A DNA stretch of 64,000 nt from JANSYA01 sp965243385 (GTDB taxonomy: Bacteria; Spirochaetota; Leptospiria; Leptospirales; Leptonemataceae): contig CBDEUV010000002.1 in assembly GCA_965243385.1 (NCBI GenBank), positions 2,976,001-3,040,000 of the forward strand, in the 5' to 3' direction. How positions within the stretch are numbered: the first letter of the stretch is position 1; each line of letters starts with the position of its first letter. Positions 8,177-17,350 of the stretch are shown one piece after another. Both the position numbers and the translations under genes were made by a program. The notes beneath the pieces are model-generated. The model saw nothing but the letters and a program-made list of their open reading frames with translations, was not told the origin of the DNA and did not search any database.

Positions 8177-9643
8177 TCACACCTGTTCCGGATAGGCTTC
8201 GTTGCCGTGTTCGACCAGGTCCAGGCCTTCCAGTTCTTCTTCCATGTCGACGCGCATGCCGATCGTCAGGCGCAGCAGGCCGAAGATGATGATCCCGCAG
8301 CCGAAGGCCCAGATGAATCCCGCCAGTACGCCGACGGTTTGCGCCCAGAGTTGTCCGAGTCCGCCGCCGTAGAACAGGCCCATCGTGCCGTCGCCGAAAT
8401 CCGGATGCGCGAAGAGGCCGACCGCGAGTGTTCCCCAGGCCCCGTTCACGCCGTGCACCGAAATCGCGCCGACCGGATCGTCCACCCGCAGCTTATCGAA
8501 GAGGATCACCGAAAAAACACAGATAATACCGGAGATGAGTCCGATCAGAGCCGAACCAAGAATGTCGACGTTGTAGCAACCGGCTGTAATCGCGACCAGT
8601 CCCGAAAGCACGCCGTTGATCATCATACTGATATCGGGCCGGCGAAACATCAGCCAGGAAGTAATCATTGCGGTCAGTCCGCCCGAAGCTGCGGCGATAT
8701 TCGTCGTCACGGCGATGATCGCAAAGTCGCCGTTTGCGATGGCGGTGGTGCTGCCGGGATTGAATCCGAACCAGCCCAGCCATAACATAAACGCGCCCAG
8801 AGTCGCCATCGACATATTGTGACCGAAGATCGGCATGATCGCGCCGTCCGATGTGTATTTGCCGTAGCGCGGCCCGACCATGATGGCACCGGCGAGTCCC
8901 AGCCAGCCGCCGATGCTGTGCACGACGGTCGAACCCGCGAAATCGATGAAGCCCATTTTGATCAGGAAACCTTCCTGATTGTCGTCGAAGAGATTCGACC
9001 AGGCGAAACTCCCGAAGATCGGATAGACGACCGCGGAGATCAGGACCGTACCGATGATATAGGTGTGAAATTTCGTGCGTTCCGCGATCGCACCGGAAAC
9101 AATGGTCGCCGCCGTCGCGCAGAAGACCAGCTGAAACATAAAGAACGCGTAGCTCTTGCCGACCGGCTTGCCGTCTTCGTCGGCCAGCAGATCCGTGGCC
9201 GAACCGGGCGACCCCATTCCGATGCCGTCCAAAATCAAGGGCCCGAACATGATCGAGAAGCCGACCAGCCAGAACATCACCGAACCCGCGCTGAAGTCGA
9301 TGAGATTCTTCATCAAGATATTGACTACGTTCTTCGTGCGAATGAAACCCGCCTCCACGTAGGAAAAGCCGGCCTGCATAAAGAAAACCAGGAAGGCCGC
9401 CAGGCAGATCCAGAGCGTGTCCACGTCGTCCGCGAAGGCGGCGTAGTCCGCCTGCAGTTTCGCGAAAGCCTCCGCGTCTACGAGTTGCGGCGCAGGCCCT
9501 GCATCGTCCCCCACAACTTCGGCGGACTGCGCGTAAAGCGCAGAGGCCGAAAATAAAACGCCCAGCAAGAATACCAGCGGCAAAATCCGTCGGAACTGCG
9601 CGAGGCCGGCGCTGCGGCTATTTCGAGTGCGAGTGTACTGCAT
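8177..9643 (-). CDS. amt: Ammonium transporter (Amt family)
   Basis: This 488-residue protein has a cleavable signal sequence (to about residue 39, ALYAQ) and a short periplasmic segment. Eleven transmembrane helices typical of AmtB follow. Family motifs are visible: FFMQAGFSYVEAGF, the first pore His in STVVHSIGGW, GWFGFNPGS, and the second pore His in SVHGVNGAWG. It conducts ammonium/ammonia across the inner membrane. No glnK/glnB gene lies next to it in this window, which is unusual because amt is often paired with a PII gene. A GAAGGA ribosome binding site precedes the ATG. The SpoIIE-family gene upstream is on the same strand, 35 bp away. Confidence 0.96.
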   Translation of the reverse strand: MQYTRTRNSRSAGLAQFRRILPLVFLLGVLFSASALYAQSAEVVGDDAGPAPQLVDAEAFAKLQADYAAFADDVDTLWICLAAFLVFFMQAGFSYVEAGFIRTKNVVNILMKNLIDFSAGSVMFWLVGFSIMFGPLILDGIGMGSPGSATDLLADEDGKPVGKSYAFFMFQLVFCATAATIVSGAIAERTKFHTYIIGTVLISAVVYPIFGSFAWSNLFDDNQEGFLIKMGFIDFAGSTVVHSIGGWLGLAGAIMVGPRYGKYTSDGAIMPIFGHNMSMATLGAFMLWLGWFGFNPGSTTAIANGDFAIIAVTTNIAAASGGLTAMITSWLMFRRPDISMMINGVLSGLVAITAGCYNVDILGSALIGLISGIICVFSVILFDKLRVDDPVGAISVHGVNGAWGTLAVGLFAHPDFGDGTMGLFYGGGLGQLWAQTVGVLAGFIWAFGCGIIIFGLLRLTIGMRVDMEEELEGLDLVEHGNEAYPEQV

Positions 9644-9678
9644 ATAGTTCCTTCAATAAAAAGCGGCAAAAGCTGCCC

Positions 9679-11520
9679 TCAGAGCGAAGCGCCGCCCGCG
9701 TCGATATTTTCAGCTTTGTCGGATTTATCCGATTTGTCGATGGCGGCGAGCGCGGCGCGCAGCTGCTCGTTGCCGGGATTGCTTTTGACGGCCTGTCCGA
9801 GAATACGAATCGCCTTCGGGTTTTGCTGCAGCTTTAAGTAGCAGCGCGCGAGCATTAGACTCGCGTCGGCGAAGGCGTGATCAATGGCCAGCGCCCGCTT
9901 GAATTCGCGTTTGGCCCGGGCGACGTCGCCGGATTTATAGTACACGTTGCCGAGCATGTAGAGCGTTTGCGCGCCGGATTCGCCGCTGGTTTCGATGTAC
10001 TCCTCCAGATAACGCGCGGTCGTCGTATAGTCCTGCTCACGATAATAGAGCCGCGCGAGCAGCAATAGATTGTCATGCAGCGACGGCTCCAGCTCGTAGG
10101 CCGTCGACCCGTGGCTGAAGGCGCGGTTGTTATTGCCTTCTTTCAGTGCTTTTCGCGCTTTGCGATAGGACTCCTGCGCGTCCGGCAACTGCGGATTGCA
10201 CATCGCCATCACCAGGTTTACGTCGTCGCCGCGCGGAACGTTACCCACGAAATCTCTCCAGCGGTCAACGACGCCGTTACACATTTCGCCGACGCTGTAG
10301 ACTCCCTGTTCGCCCTCGCGCGCGGCGGACAACGCCGCGTTCTGTTCGTGCAACCAGTAGAGCAAACGCTCGAGGCCGGCTTCTTCGCCCGCTTCGTTAC
10401 GCTGTTCGGTGACACCGTCGGTGTAGCTGACCAGTATATCGCCTGGATTCAACTTGCCGAATACTTCCGGGTAATCTTCCCGACGGGCCTGTACGATGCC
10501 CAGCGGAATGCCCGGCGCGTCGATCTGTTCGAAAGTATTCGATTCCTTTACGTATTTGATCAGATGATTGTGTCCGCCATTCACGAATGAATAGGTATGG
10601 TCCGCGTAAATGCGAATCAACTGCACGGTAAAATAGGTTTCCGCTGGTAGCTTGGGGCGAATCGATTCTCCCAGCTCTTCCATGATTTCCGGCAAACCCA
10701 TTCCGGCGTCGACGCAGCGGCGAAATTCGTGGTGAATCGTAACCGTGACGAGCGCCGCTGAAACGCCGTGCCCGGAAACGTCGGCCGCAAGAATGGAAAC
10801 CGAATTGCCTTTGCGAATAACGTCGAAGTAGTCGCCGCTGACTTCGACCATGGGTTCGTAGTACGAACCGAAATGAATGCTATTCCAGGGCTGAATGCCG
10901 TCCTGAATGATCTGCCCCTGAACGATGCGACCCATCTTCAGGTCGTCGTTAATCCTTTTTTGCGCGTCGATCAGGCCTTCGATCAAACGCACTTCGTTCA
11001 TAGCCAGACCGAGCTGCGAAGACATGGCTTCCAGAATTTCCAGGTCGTCGTCTTTGTAAAAATGCGGAATATCCTTCTCGATGGAAATCGTTCCCAGCAG
11101 AGTATCTTTGTAGAGAATCGGAACGACCACCACGCACTGGGTGCTCTCGCCCTCGTCGGTGAGTTCGGGATGGCGACCCAGATCCGTAATCAAGCGCGAT
11201 GTGCGGGTTTCCACCACCTGGCCCGAATATCCTTCGCCTGCGCGCAGCGCCCGACGCGGAGGTTCGGTCTCGGTCATAAAACGGGCCGGCTTCAGCATAT
11301 GCCCGTCCCAGGCGCGCAGCGTTACGTTGTCGACCTCGAAGATCTCCTCGCAAAGACCCAGCACTCGATCGTACAACTCGTCCTCGCTATTCGCGTTCGC
11401 GAACTCCTTGCTAATATATAGTAGAATATCGATCTTATTCTTGGCGGTCAGACCGCCCACGACCGTGCGATTTCCTCGATAGCTTACAACACGACGTTTA
11501 CCATATTTGACTTCAATCAT
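9679..11520 (-). CDS. GAF - PP2C/SpoIIE phosphatase - TPR regulator
   Basis: About 613 residues. A GAF domain occupies residues about 30-180 (SRLITDLGRHPEL, VPILYKDTLLGTISIEK). The phosphatase core of the SpoIIE/RsbU type spans about 200-430, with metal-binding Asp residues in SGDYFD, AADVSGHG, SYTDGVTE and GDDVNLVM. The C-terminal 170 residues hold four or so TPR units. Such proteins dephosphorylate STAS-domain anti-anti-sigma factors in partner-switching systems. A STAS gene lies at 23194 but no partner kinase is visible. The ATG at 11520 has GGGAG upstream; a longer in-frame start lacks support. It may be cotranscribed with the amt gene 35 bp downstream. Confidence 0.9.
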   Translation of the reverse strand: MIEVKYGKRRVVSYRGNRTVVGGLTAKNKIDILLYISKEFANANSEDELYDRVLGLCEEIFEVDNVTLRAWDGHMLKPARFMTETEPPRRALRAGEGYSGQVVETRTSRLITDLGRHPELTDEGESTQCVVVVPILYKDTLLGTISIEKDIPHFYKDDDLEILEAMSSQLGLAMNEVRLIEGLIDAQKRINDDLKMGRIVQGQIIQDGIQPWNSIHFGSYYEPMVEVSGDYFDVIRKGNSVSILAADVSGHGVSAALVTVTIHHEFRRCVDAGMGLPEIMEELGESIRPKLPAETYFTVQLIRIYADHTYSFVNGGHNHLIKYVKESNTFEQIDAPGIPLGIVQARREDYPEVFGKLNPGDILVSYTDGVTEQRNEAGEEAGLERLLYWLHEQNAALSAAREGEQGVYSVGEMCNGVVDRWRDFVGNVPRGDDVNLVMAMCNPQLPDAQESYRKARKALKEGNNNRAFSHGSTAYELEPSLHDNLLLLARLYYREQDYTTTARYLEEYIETSGESGAQTLYMLGNVYYKSGDVARAKREFKRALAIDHAFADASLMLARCYLKLQQNPKAIRILGQAVKSNPGNEQLRAALAAIDKSDKSDKAENIDAGGASL

Positions 11521-12015
11521 ACTGCGCTCCCGGCGCCTCCTGCATTCCACCTGGAACGGCAAGGAGAACAGTATGTGATAGCAAGACCCATACCAGGCGG
11601 GATTTTCCGTTCGAATCCTGATATTTTGGGCCAGAACCAGCTGATTTGCTCAAAATCAAGGCACCCTGGACGCCCAAAAAGACAGCAGTTCCTGAATTCG
11701 CCTGGCTTCCAGTATTTCACAACGAGTTCACGGTAGAGCGTGGATAAGCTGCGAATAAAAAAGCAAGGGTGAACCCAGTTTTTTATTTGCTTTATTTTTG
11801 TATAGTAATAGACTGGAGGCACTTGAGGCGAATCGTCAGGCCGGTCGAAATTCCCTTCTTTAACATTTCCCCGAGTGCTTTACACCTGCGCATGTTGGCC
11901 TGGCGATTCGCCTTCATTTTTTTGCTCGAAACCATCCGCCCGGCGAAGGATCCAATAGCTGTTGACTTCTAACACGGCGACCGGTTCTATCCGGGTCTTA
12001 CCGGTTGGTTATCCT
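11521..12015. other. Divergent intergenic region between phosphatase and egtB
   Basis: These 495 bp contain no convincing gene. The middle is AT-rich compared with its surroundings. A TATAGTAAT sequence at 11801-11809, following a T-rich tract, is a possible -10 element for rightward transcription. There is one DnaA-box-like sequence (CGTGGATAA, 11739-11747), which alone means little. Short frames inside it lack ribosome binding sites and recognisable composition. Confidence 0.5.
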
Positions 12016-13515
12016 ATGACGCAGTCCGCTCCTGGTTCTATTCATTCCCCTGCCAGTACCCAAGCCTGGCGAGATCTGATCGGTCATTATCGATCGGTCC
12101 GCTCATTCACCGAACGTATCTGTGCGCCGCTTGAGGTGGAAGATCACGTGATTCAACCACATCCGGACGTCAGTCCGCCCAAGTGGCACCTCGGGCACAC
12201 AACCTGGTTTTTTGAAGCCTTCCTGCTCGAAAAATTTTTGCCGGACTATCAAGTCTTTCATCCGCGCTTCGCATTTCTGTTTAATTCCTATTACGAAAGC
12301 GTCGGCGAACGCGTTCAGCGTCCGCGACGGGGATTGCTTTCGCGTCCGACTCTAAAAACGGTGATTGAATATCGCCACGCCGTGGACGCCGCCATGCTGC
12401 GCGCATTCGTTTCGCTGGAATCGGAGTCTCCAGCGTTGCAGAGCGAGTTTCAGCAACTGGTCGAGATCGGTCTACACCACGAACAGCAGCATCAAGAGCT
12501 GCTCTTCACAGATCTGAAAAACATCCTGTTTCAAAATCCGCTCCTGCCGACCTATTTATCGCAGTCCGCAACGATTTTGCCCGCGGCGGTTTCACGCCCG
12601 CGTTTCCTCGAAATCGCGGAAGGAGTCTATTCGATCGGAATCGATGGCAGTGAACCGGGCTTCGCTTACGACAATGAATCGCCCCGCCATAAAACCTACC
12701 TGAATGCCTATCGCATCGCCGACCGTCCGCTGAGCTGCGGAGAATTTCTGGAGTTCGTTCGCGACGGCGGCTATTTCGATTTTCGTCACTGGCTCTCGGA
12801 CGGCTGGGCGAAAGTCTGCGGCGAGGGCTGGCGGGCGCCGCTCTACTGGCTGCCGCGGGATGCTGATAGCTCCCTGACCGCGCTCAGCCAGGCAGACATG
12901 CGCGACGCCGACTTCGAGATCTTTACGCTCGGCGGCGTGCGGGCGCTGGATCCGGACGAGCCGGTCTGCCATATCAGCTATTACGAAGCCGCAGCATACG
13001 CCAGTTGGGCCGGAAAGCGTCTGCCGACCGAAGCCGAGTGGGAGGTCGCGGCGGAGCGGCTGCGAGCCCAACCCGCGGACGACGCAAACGTCGCCGGAAG
13101 CGCCGGGCACTCCGTCGCCGTTCCCTTTCCGGAGCGTTACCATCCGGCTCCAGCACAGTCTTTCTTGAAAGCGAACGCCACTCCGGACGGCGGCGCAGAC
13201 GATTCTGCGATCGCCGGCGGGAGTGATTCAGCCACGCAAGCCCTGCAGATGTTCGGTGATGTGTGGGAGTGGACCGGTAGCGCATATCTCGCGTATCCCG
13301 GGTATCGCTCGCTGGATGGCGCCCTCGGCGAATACAATGGCAAATTCATGAGCGACCAGATGGTGCTGCGCGGCGGCTCCTGTGCGACCCCCGCCGGCCA
13401 TATACGAGCGACGTATCGCAATTTCTTTCAGCCCTTCCAGCGCTGGCAGTTCAGCGGGATGCGCCTGGCGGAAGACTCGCAAGCGCAGGACGATTCGAAA
13501 AGCGCACGAGACTGA
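12016..13515 (+). CDS. egtB: EgtB-like iron-dependent sulfoxide synthase
   Basis: About 499 residues with a DinB-like N-terminal domain and a C-terminal formylglycine-enzyme-type (FGE-sulfatase) domain. The iron-binding histidines fit the visible HLGHTTWFFE and HHEQQHQEL motifs. SVGERVQRPRRGLLSRPT is the conserved segment between them. The FGE part shows GKRLPTEAEWE, FGDVWEWTGS and LRGGSC. EgtB joins cysteine or gamma-Glu-Cys to trimethyl-histidine in ergothioneine synthesis. The methyltransferase partner EgtD is not adjacent, so a related activity cannot be excluded. The start is uncertain: ATG 12016, or TTG 11962 with 18 more residues. It is followed 3 bp later by a fructosamine-kinase-like gene. 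Confidence 0.88.
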   Translation: MTQSAPGSIHSPASTQAWRDLIGHYRSVRSFTERICAPLEVEDHVIQPHPDVSPPKWHLGHTTWFFEAFLLEKFLPDYQVFHPRFAFLFNSYYESVGERVQRPRRGLLSRPTLKTVIEYRHAVDAAMLRAFVSLESESPALQSEFQQLVEIGLHHEQQHQELLFTDLKNILFQNPLLPTYLSQSATILPAAVSRPRFLEIAEGVYSIGIDGSEPGFAYDNESPRHKTYLNAYRIADRPLSCGEFLEFVRDGGYFDFRHWLSDGWAKVCGEGWRAPLYWLPRDADSSLTALSQADMRDADFEIFTLGGVRALDPDEPVCHISYYEAAAYASWAGKRLPTEAEWEVAAERLRAQPADDANVAGSAGHSVAVPFPERYHPAPAQSFLKANATPDGGADDSAIAGGSDSATQALQMFGDVWEWTGSAYLAYPGYRSLDGALGEYNGKFMSDQMVLRGGSCATPAGHIRATYRNFFQPFQRWQFSGMRLAEDSQAQDDSKSARD

Positions 13516-13518
13516 ACC

Positions 13519-14481
13519 ATGACCGGGCGCAGGGCCGAAGGCAATCCAGAGCAGTTGATTCGCTCCGGCATTCGCGCGGTCTTCGGCGAAAGCGCGCCGA
13601 TCGAAACCTGCGCTTTTCACAGTCGCAGTCTCTTTGATCTTTATCGCGTTCGCGTGCGGGAGCGGGACTCTAAGGGCCTTCTGGAGATCGCGGCCAAAAT
13701 CGTCGCGTCGCCGGACATGGCCCGAACGGAGTGCGAAGGCCTGCGGGCGCTGGCCGCGACCGGAGTTCCGGTTCCCGCCTGCCATGGATTCTGGCCGAAC
13801 TCAGAATCAAACACGCCTTCGCCCGGAGCGAAGCCCGCGATGGCAGTGCTGTTCATGGATTTCGTGAGCGCCTCCGGGCCGCGCGGGAATTCGGCTGGCT
13901 CTCCCGGTGCTGCGGAGCAGCTGGTCGAAGATCTTTTGCGGCTGTACGCATTGCCGGGCGCGGAAGTACAATACGGCTGGGAACATTCCAATTTCATCGG
14001 ATCGCTGGTGCAGAACAATCACCGGCATCCGCGCTTCGCTGATTTTTTCTGGCAAGACCGGCTGGGAGCCCAGTTTCGGGCAGCCGAGTCCCGGGGCCTG
14101 CTTGATGCCGCGATCGGCCGGGAACTCGAAGCCGTGCATTTGCGCTGCGTCGAAGCCTGGAATTTAAACGACTGCGGGCCGCGCTTAATTCACGGCGATC
14201 TCTGGGGCGGCAACCTGCTGGCCGGATCCGGAGGACGGCTCCACCTGATCGATCCCTCGGTGGCGTACGCCAATCCCGAGCAGGACCTGGCGATGCTTGA
14301 TTTGTTCGGAAGCCCCTTGCGGGGACCGCAACTGGAGCGTATCGGCGCATCGGTCGGAGCCGGTCCCGGCCTGAGCGAACGGATTCCGTACTGGCAGCTG
14401 TATCCGCTGCTGGTCCACGTGAATATTTTCGGCGGCGGCTATATTAGCCAGCTGCGGGCCGCACTCAAGGTATATCGATAG
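13519..14481 (+). CDS. Fructosamine/ketosamine-3-kinase family protein
   Basis: This 320-residue protein has the aminoglycoside-phosphotransferase-like kinase fold. The fructosamine-kinase signature is visible: EHSNFIGSLVQNN, the catalytic loop LIHGDLWGGNLL and the metal-binding LIDPSVAYANPEQDLAML. The family phosphorylates the sugar of glycated amines, leading to protein deglycation. The N-terminal Lys and P-loop region (residues 45-60, AAKIV) is present. It follows egtB with a 3-bp gap and so is very probably translated from the same mRNA, which suggests a shared metabolite-protection role, although that is inference. Confidence 0.88.
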   Translation: MTGRRAEGNPEQLIRSGIRAVFGESAPIETCAFHSRSLFDLYRVRVRERDSKGLLEIAAKIVASPDMARTECEGLRALAATGVPVPACHGFWPNSESNTPSPGAKPAMAVLFMDFVSASGPRGNSAGSPGAAEQLVEDLLRLYALPGAEVQYGWEHSNFIGSLVQNNHRHPRFADFFWQDRLGAQFRAAESRGLLDAAIGRELEAVHLRCVEAWNLNDCGPRLIHGDLWGGNLLAGSGGRLHLIDPSVAYANPEQDLAMLDLFGSPLRGPQLERIGASVGAGPGLSERIPYWQLYPLLVHVNIFGGGYISQLRAALKVYR

Positions 14482-14547
14482 ACAGAAATCCGGGGGTTGT
14501 CAGGTTTTTGTCATGGTCCGCACAGAGACGGGCACGAGGAGTAAGTC

Positions 14548-14808
14548 ATGCAGGATCTCAAACAAATGCAGCTGGATGTTGAAACGGCGGTCGAGAACGG
14601 CACCAATACCGCGGAAATGTACCACAAGCAGTTCGCCGATACGGCGCTGAACACGGTCGTACAGTTCCTGCCCCTGGGAGACGCCGGCCAGCAAATCAAA
14701 GATTTTCAGGATCAGATGATTTCCGGTTTTTACGACGCGGTCCGCACCGTGAATCAAAAAGGCGGGGAACTCACTCGTTCCGTTCTCGATCAATTCGAGC
14801 AGCGCTGA
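14548..14808 (+). CDS. Small helical protein of unknown function
   Basis: This 86-residue protein looks almost entirely helical and soluble. It has an excellent ribosome binding site (GAGGAG, 6 bp before the ATG), which makes it convincing despite its size. Features are QDLKQMQLDVETAVENG at the start, a central hydrophobic turn VVQFLPLGDAGQQ, and a long amphipathic C-terminal helix. The pattern is loosely phasin-like. I do not recognise the family. The prmC gene starts 13 bp downstream on the same strand. Confidence 0.75.
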   Translation: MQDLKQMQLDVETAVENGTNTAEMYHKQFADTALNTVVQFLPLGDAGQQIKDFQDQMISGFYDAVRTVNQKGGELTRSVLDQFEQR

Positions 14809-14821
14809 ACGCGCGATTTTC

Positions 14822-15748
14822 ATGCGCATCGCCGACGCTCTGAGCCGGTCGCTCGAAACGCTCGCGGCCGGCGGGCTCGAGCAAGAAGCTCGCTTCGAAG
14901 CGGAGGTGATGCTGGCGGAACTCCTGGGCGTCGATCGTCTGCATCTGCGCGCTCACGGAGAACGCGAACTCGACCCCGGACAGCTCAGCGAATTCGAAGA
15001 CCGCATTCGACGGCGCGCCGCCCGCGAACCGGCGGCCCACATCCTGGGATATCGCGATTTTCACCGCCATCGCTTCCAGGTTTCGCCGGCGGTTTTGATC
15101 CCGCGCCCGGAAACCGAATTCCTGGTCGATCTGGCCCTGGGCTCAGGCCCGAATACAAAGCGCGCTTCTGAAAACGACAGGGCGCTCCGCCTGCTGGATC
15201 TGTGCACGGGCAGCGGCTGCATCGGCGTGACTCTGTTGCAGGAGCTGAATGCAGCCGGTCAGGAATGCGACGCGGTGTTGACCGACCTTTCGCGTGACGC
15301 TCTGGCGGTCGCGCGCCGGAACCTGGTCCAGGTTGCGCCGGAATTCGCCCGGCGCTGCCGGCTTTACGAGGGGGATCTGGACCAGGCCCTGCCGGAACCG
15401 GAAAGAATCCTCGGTTTTGACTTAATCGTTTCCAATCCCCCGTACATCGGCCCGGACGAAAAACCGGATCTGGAACCCGAAGTGCGCGACTATGAACCCG
15501 AAGTGGCGCTCTTTCATAACCGGCCGGTCGAGCTGTACCGCCGCATCTTCAGCGCCGCGCAGGAATTACTAACTGATCGCGGCCGCCTGTTAGTCGAACT
15601 GGGGCCGCGCTACGCCGAAGAGATTCTCGCGACCGCCAATCAGTTTTTCGAAGCAACCGCTCTGCACAAAGACTACGCCGGCCACGATCGCGTTCTCGCG
15701 GCGCACGGCCCCCGCAAGAACGATCGCAGCGGCGATTTCGTCGGCTAA
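14822..15748 (+). CDS. prmC: Peptide chain release factor glutamine methyltransferase PrmC
   Basis: This 308-residue protein has the HemK/PrmC architecture. A small N-terminal helical domain contains REPAAHILGYRDFHRHRF and LIPRPETEFLVD. A SAM-binding domain follows with LLDLCTGSGCIGVTLL and the catalytic VSNPPYIGP motif. PrmC methylates the Gln of the GGQ motif of release factors RF1/RF2. The usual neighbour prfA is not present; here it follows a small helical protein with 13-bp spacing. The last 15 residues (PRKNDRSGDFVG) are a polar extension. Confidence 0.93.
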   Translation: MRIADALSRSLETLAAGGLEQEARFEAEVMLAELLGVDRLHLRAHGERELDPGQLSEFEDRIRRRAAREPAAHILGYRDFHRHRFQVSPAVLIPRPETEFLVDLALGSGPNTKRASENDRALRLLDLCTGSGCIGVTLLQELNAAGQECDAVLTDLSRDALAVARRNLVQVAPEFARRCRLYEGDLDQALPEPERILGFDLIVSNPPYIGPDEKPDLEPEVRDYEPEVALFHNRPVELYRRIFSAAQELLTDRGRLLVELGPRYAEEILATANQFFEATALHKDYAGHDRVLAAHGPRKNDRSGDFVG

Positions 15749-15759
15749 ACTCGCGAATT

Positions 15760-17082
15760 CTATTCGACGTAGTCGCGGGCCGCGGCCCGACCGCGCGCTT
15801 CGTCGGTCGTCAGGTTAATAACCAACCCAACGGCGAAGAACGCCGCACACAGTAGAATCGACATCTTGATTCCTACGGCCAGCGTAAACAGACCGTAGGT
15901 AATCAGACCGACCGCCGCGGCCAGTTTGGTCGACAGGCCCCACAGCCCGAAGAATTCGCCGTTCTTCGATTCGGGCGTGAAGACGCCGGTCACAGCGCGG
16001 CTCGCCGTCTGGGTCGCGCCCAGGCAGAGGCCGGCCAGCGAGCCGATCGCCAGAAACACGGTTTCAGTTTGCAGCTCGGTTCCAAGAATTCCGTTCAGCC
16101 CTGCGGTGACTTCCGGAGCGCCGTAGATTAAGAGCACCGCGACGATCCAGATCACCAGCGTGATATTGTAGGTCAGCTTGTCGCCGATGCGATCCTGAAT
16201 CATCCCGAAGATTACGGCGCCCACTGCGGCCGAGATATTCGTGAGCACGAACATGATCGCGGCGGCGGAACCGCTCCATTTGATTTCCTGCTCGCCGTAG
16301 ATAAACGCGAAGCTGATGACGATCGCCAGTCCGGAATAAGCGAAGAAGTACGAGATCAGAAAACGAATCAGGTCTCGAAATTCGCGGATATGCTTGAAGG
16401 TATCACGCAGACGACTGAAGCCGATCGTATACAACGTCTGGCCCGGCGGCAGCTGATGCGGTTTCGCGCGTTCTTTCAGCAGCAAGAAAGTCGGGATGCC
16501 CGCCACTAAAAAGAATATTCCGGTCAACGGTCCCACCAGGCGCTTCAATTCGTATTCGCCTTCGGTCGCACCGAATCCGGTGACGAACATCACCAACAAC
16601 GCTGATCCGATTCCGCCGAAATAGCCGAGGCCCCAGGCGTACCCGGAGATTTTCCCCAGATCTTCCGCATCGCCCAGCTCCGGCAGAAAGGCCGATACGA
16701 TGTTTTCGCCGCTGCTGAAACCGAAATTCGAAATAATGATCAGTATCATTCCCAGGAGCACCGCTCCAGGCGATACGAAGTACAGGGCGCAGGTCGCGAC
16801 GACCGTGATCATGTACATGAGGAATAAGAATTTCTTTTTGGACCCGGTGAAGTCCATGAAGGCCCCGAGCACCGGCGCCGATAGAAGCACCATGATATAG
16901 CTGATCCCGAGCGACAACGACCAGAGCCAGTTACCTTCGGCTTCATCCCCCACGATATAAAACCAGAAAACGTTTCCGAAGACCACCGTGATGATCACCG
17001 TCGTATAAGAAGAATTCGCGAAATCGAATAAGGCGAAACCGAGGATTTCGTACCAGGGCGCGCGACGCCGTTCACTGCTCAT
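15760..17082 (-). CDS. MFS transporter, UMF1 / Atg22-like family
   Basis: This 440-residue protein has about 12 transmembrane helices. Its N-terminal signature, FDFANSSYTTVIITVVFG, is characteristic of the UMF1 family related to yeast vacuolar Atg22. Further family features are APVLGAFMDFTGSKKKFL and a GYAWGLGYFGG segment. The substrates of bacterial members are unknown; amino-acid efflux is a guess by analogy with Atg22. AGGA lies 6 bp before the ATG. It converges with prmC, 11 bp apart. Confidence 0.88.
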   Translation of the reverse strand: MSSERRRAPWYEILGFALFDFANSSYTTVIITVVFGNVFWFYIVGDEAEGNWLWSLSLGISYIMVLLSAPVLGAFMDFTGSKKKFLFLMYMITVVATCALYFVSPGAVLLGMILIIISNFGFSSGENIVSAFLPELGDAEDLGKISGYAWGLGYFGGIGSALLVMFVTGFGATEGEYELKRLVGPLTGIFFLVAGIPTFLLLKERAKPHQLPPGQTLYTIGFSRLRDTFKHIREFRDLIRFLISYFFAYSGLAIVISFAFIYGEQEIKWSGSAAAIMFVLTNISAAVGAVIFGMIQDRIGDKLTYNITLVIWIVAVLLIYGAPEVTAGLNGILGTELQTETVFLAIGSLAGLCLGATQTASRAVTGVFTPESKNGEFFGLWGLSTKLAAAVGLITYGLFTLAVGIKMSILLCAAFFAVGLVINLTTDEARGRAAARDYVE

Positions 17083-17350
17083 ATTATATCCTGTGTTGAT
17101 TGTATGCTGATGCTTTGTATGATCGCGACCGGGCGGCGTGAAGCTGCAGGCCGACGCACGTCGCGAACCTCGCCAGTTTCGCCGTGGAATCCGAAAGCTG
17201 GCAAGCCCTTTCGGCGCCCGCCGGGATAAATTTGGGGACGCGCGCGCCGCTCACTCGGCCCGGCCTTCCAATTTCGAATTGCAAGGCCGGCCGGACCGGT
17301 TTTTCTGTACCTTTTCTTCCCGCAGCATTCCCCGCTCGCCGCCGTCGCCG

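Noticed and set aside
8819..9556. 245-codon plus-strand frame opposite amt
   Set aside because: Antisense to a clear ammonium transporter gene; composition is that of a shadow frame.
11769..11972. Possible 67-residue protein before egtB
   Set aside because: No ribosome binding site, unlikely composition, and position in a promoter-like region.
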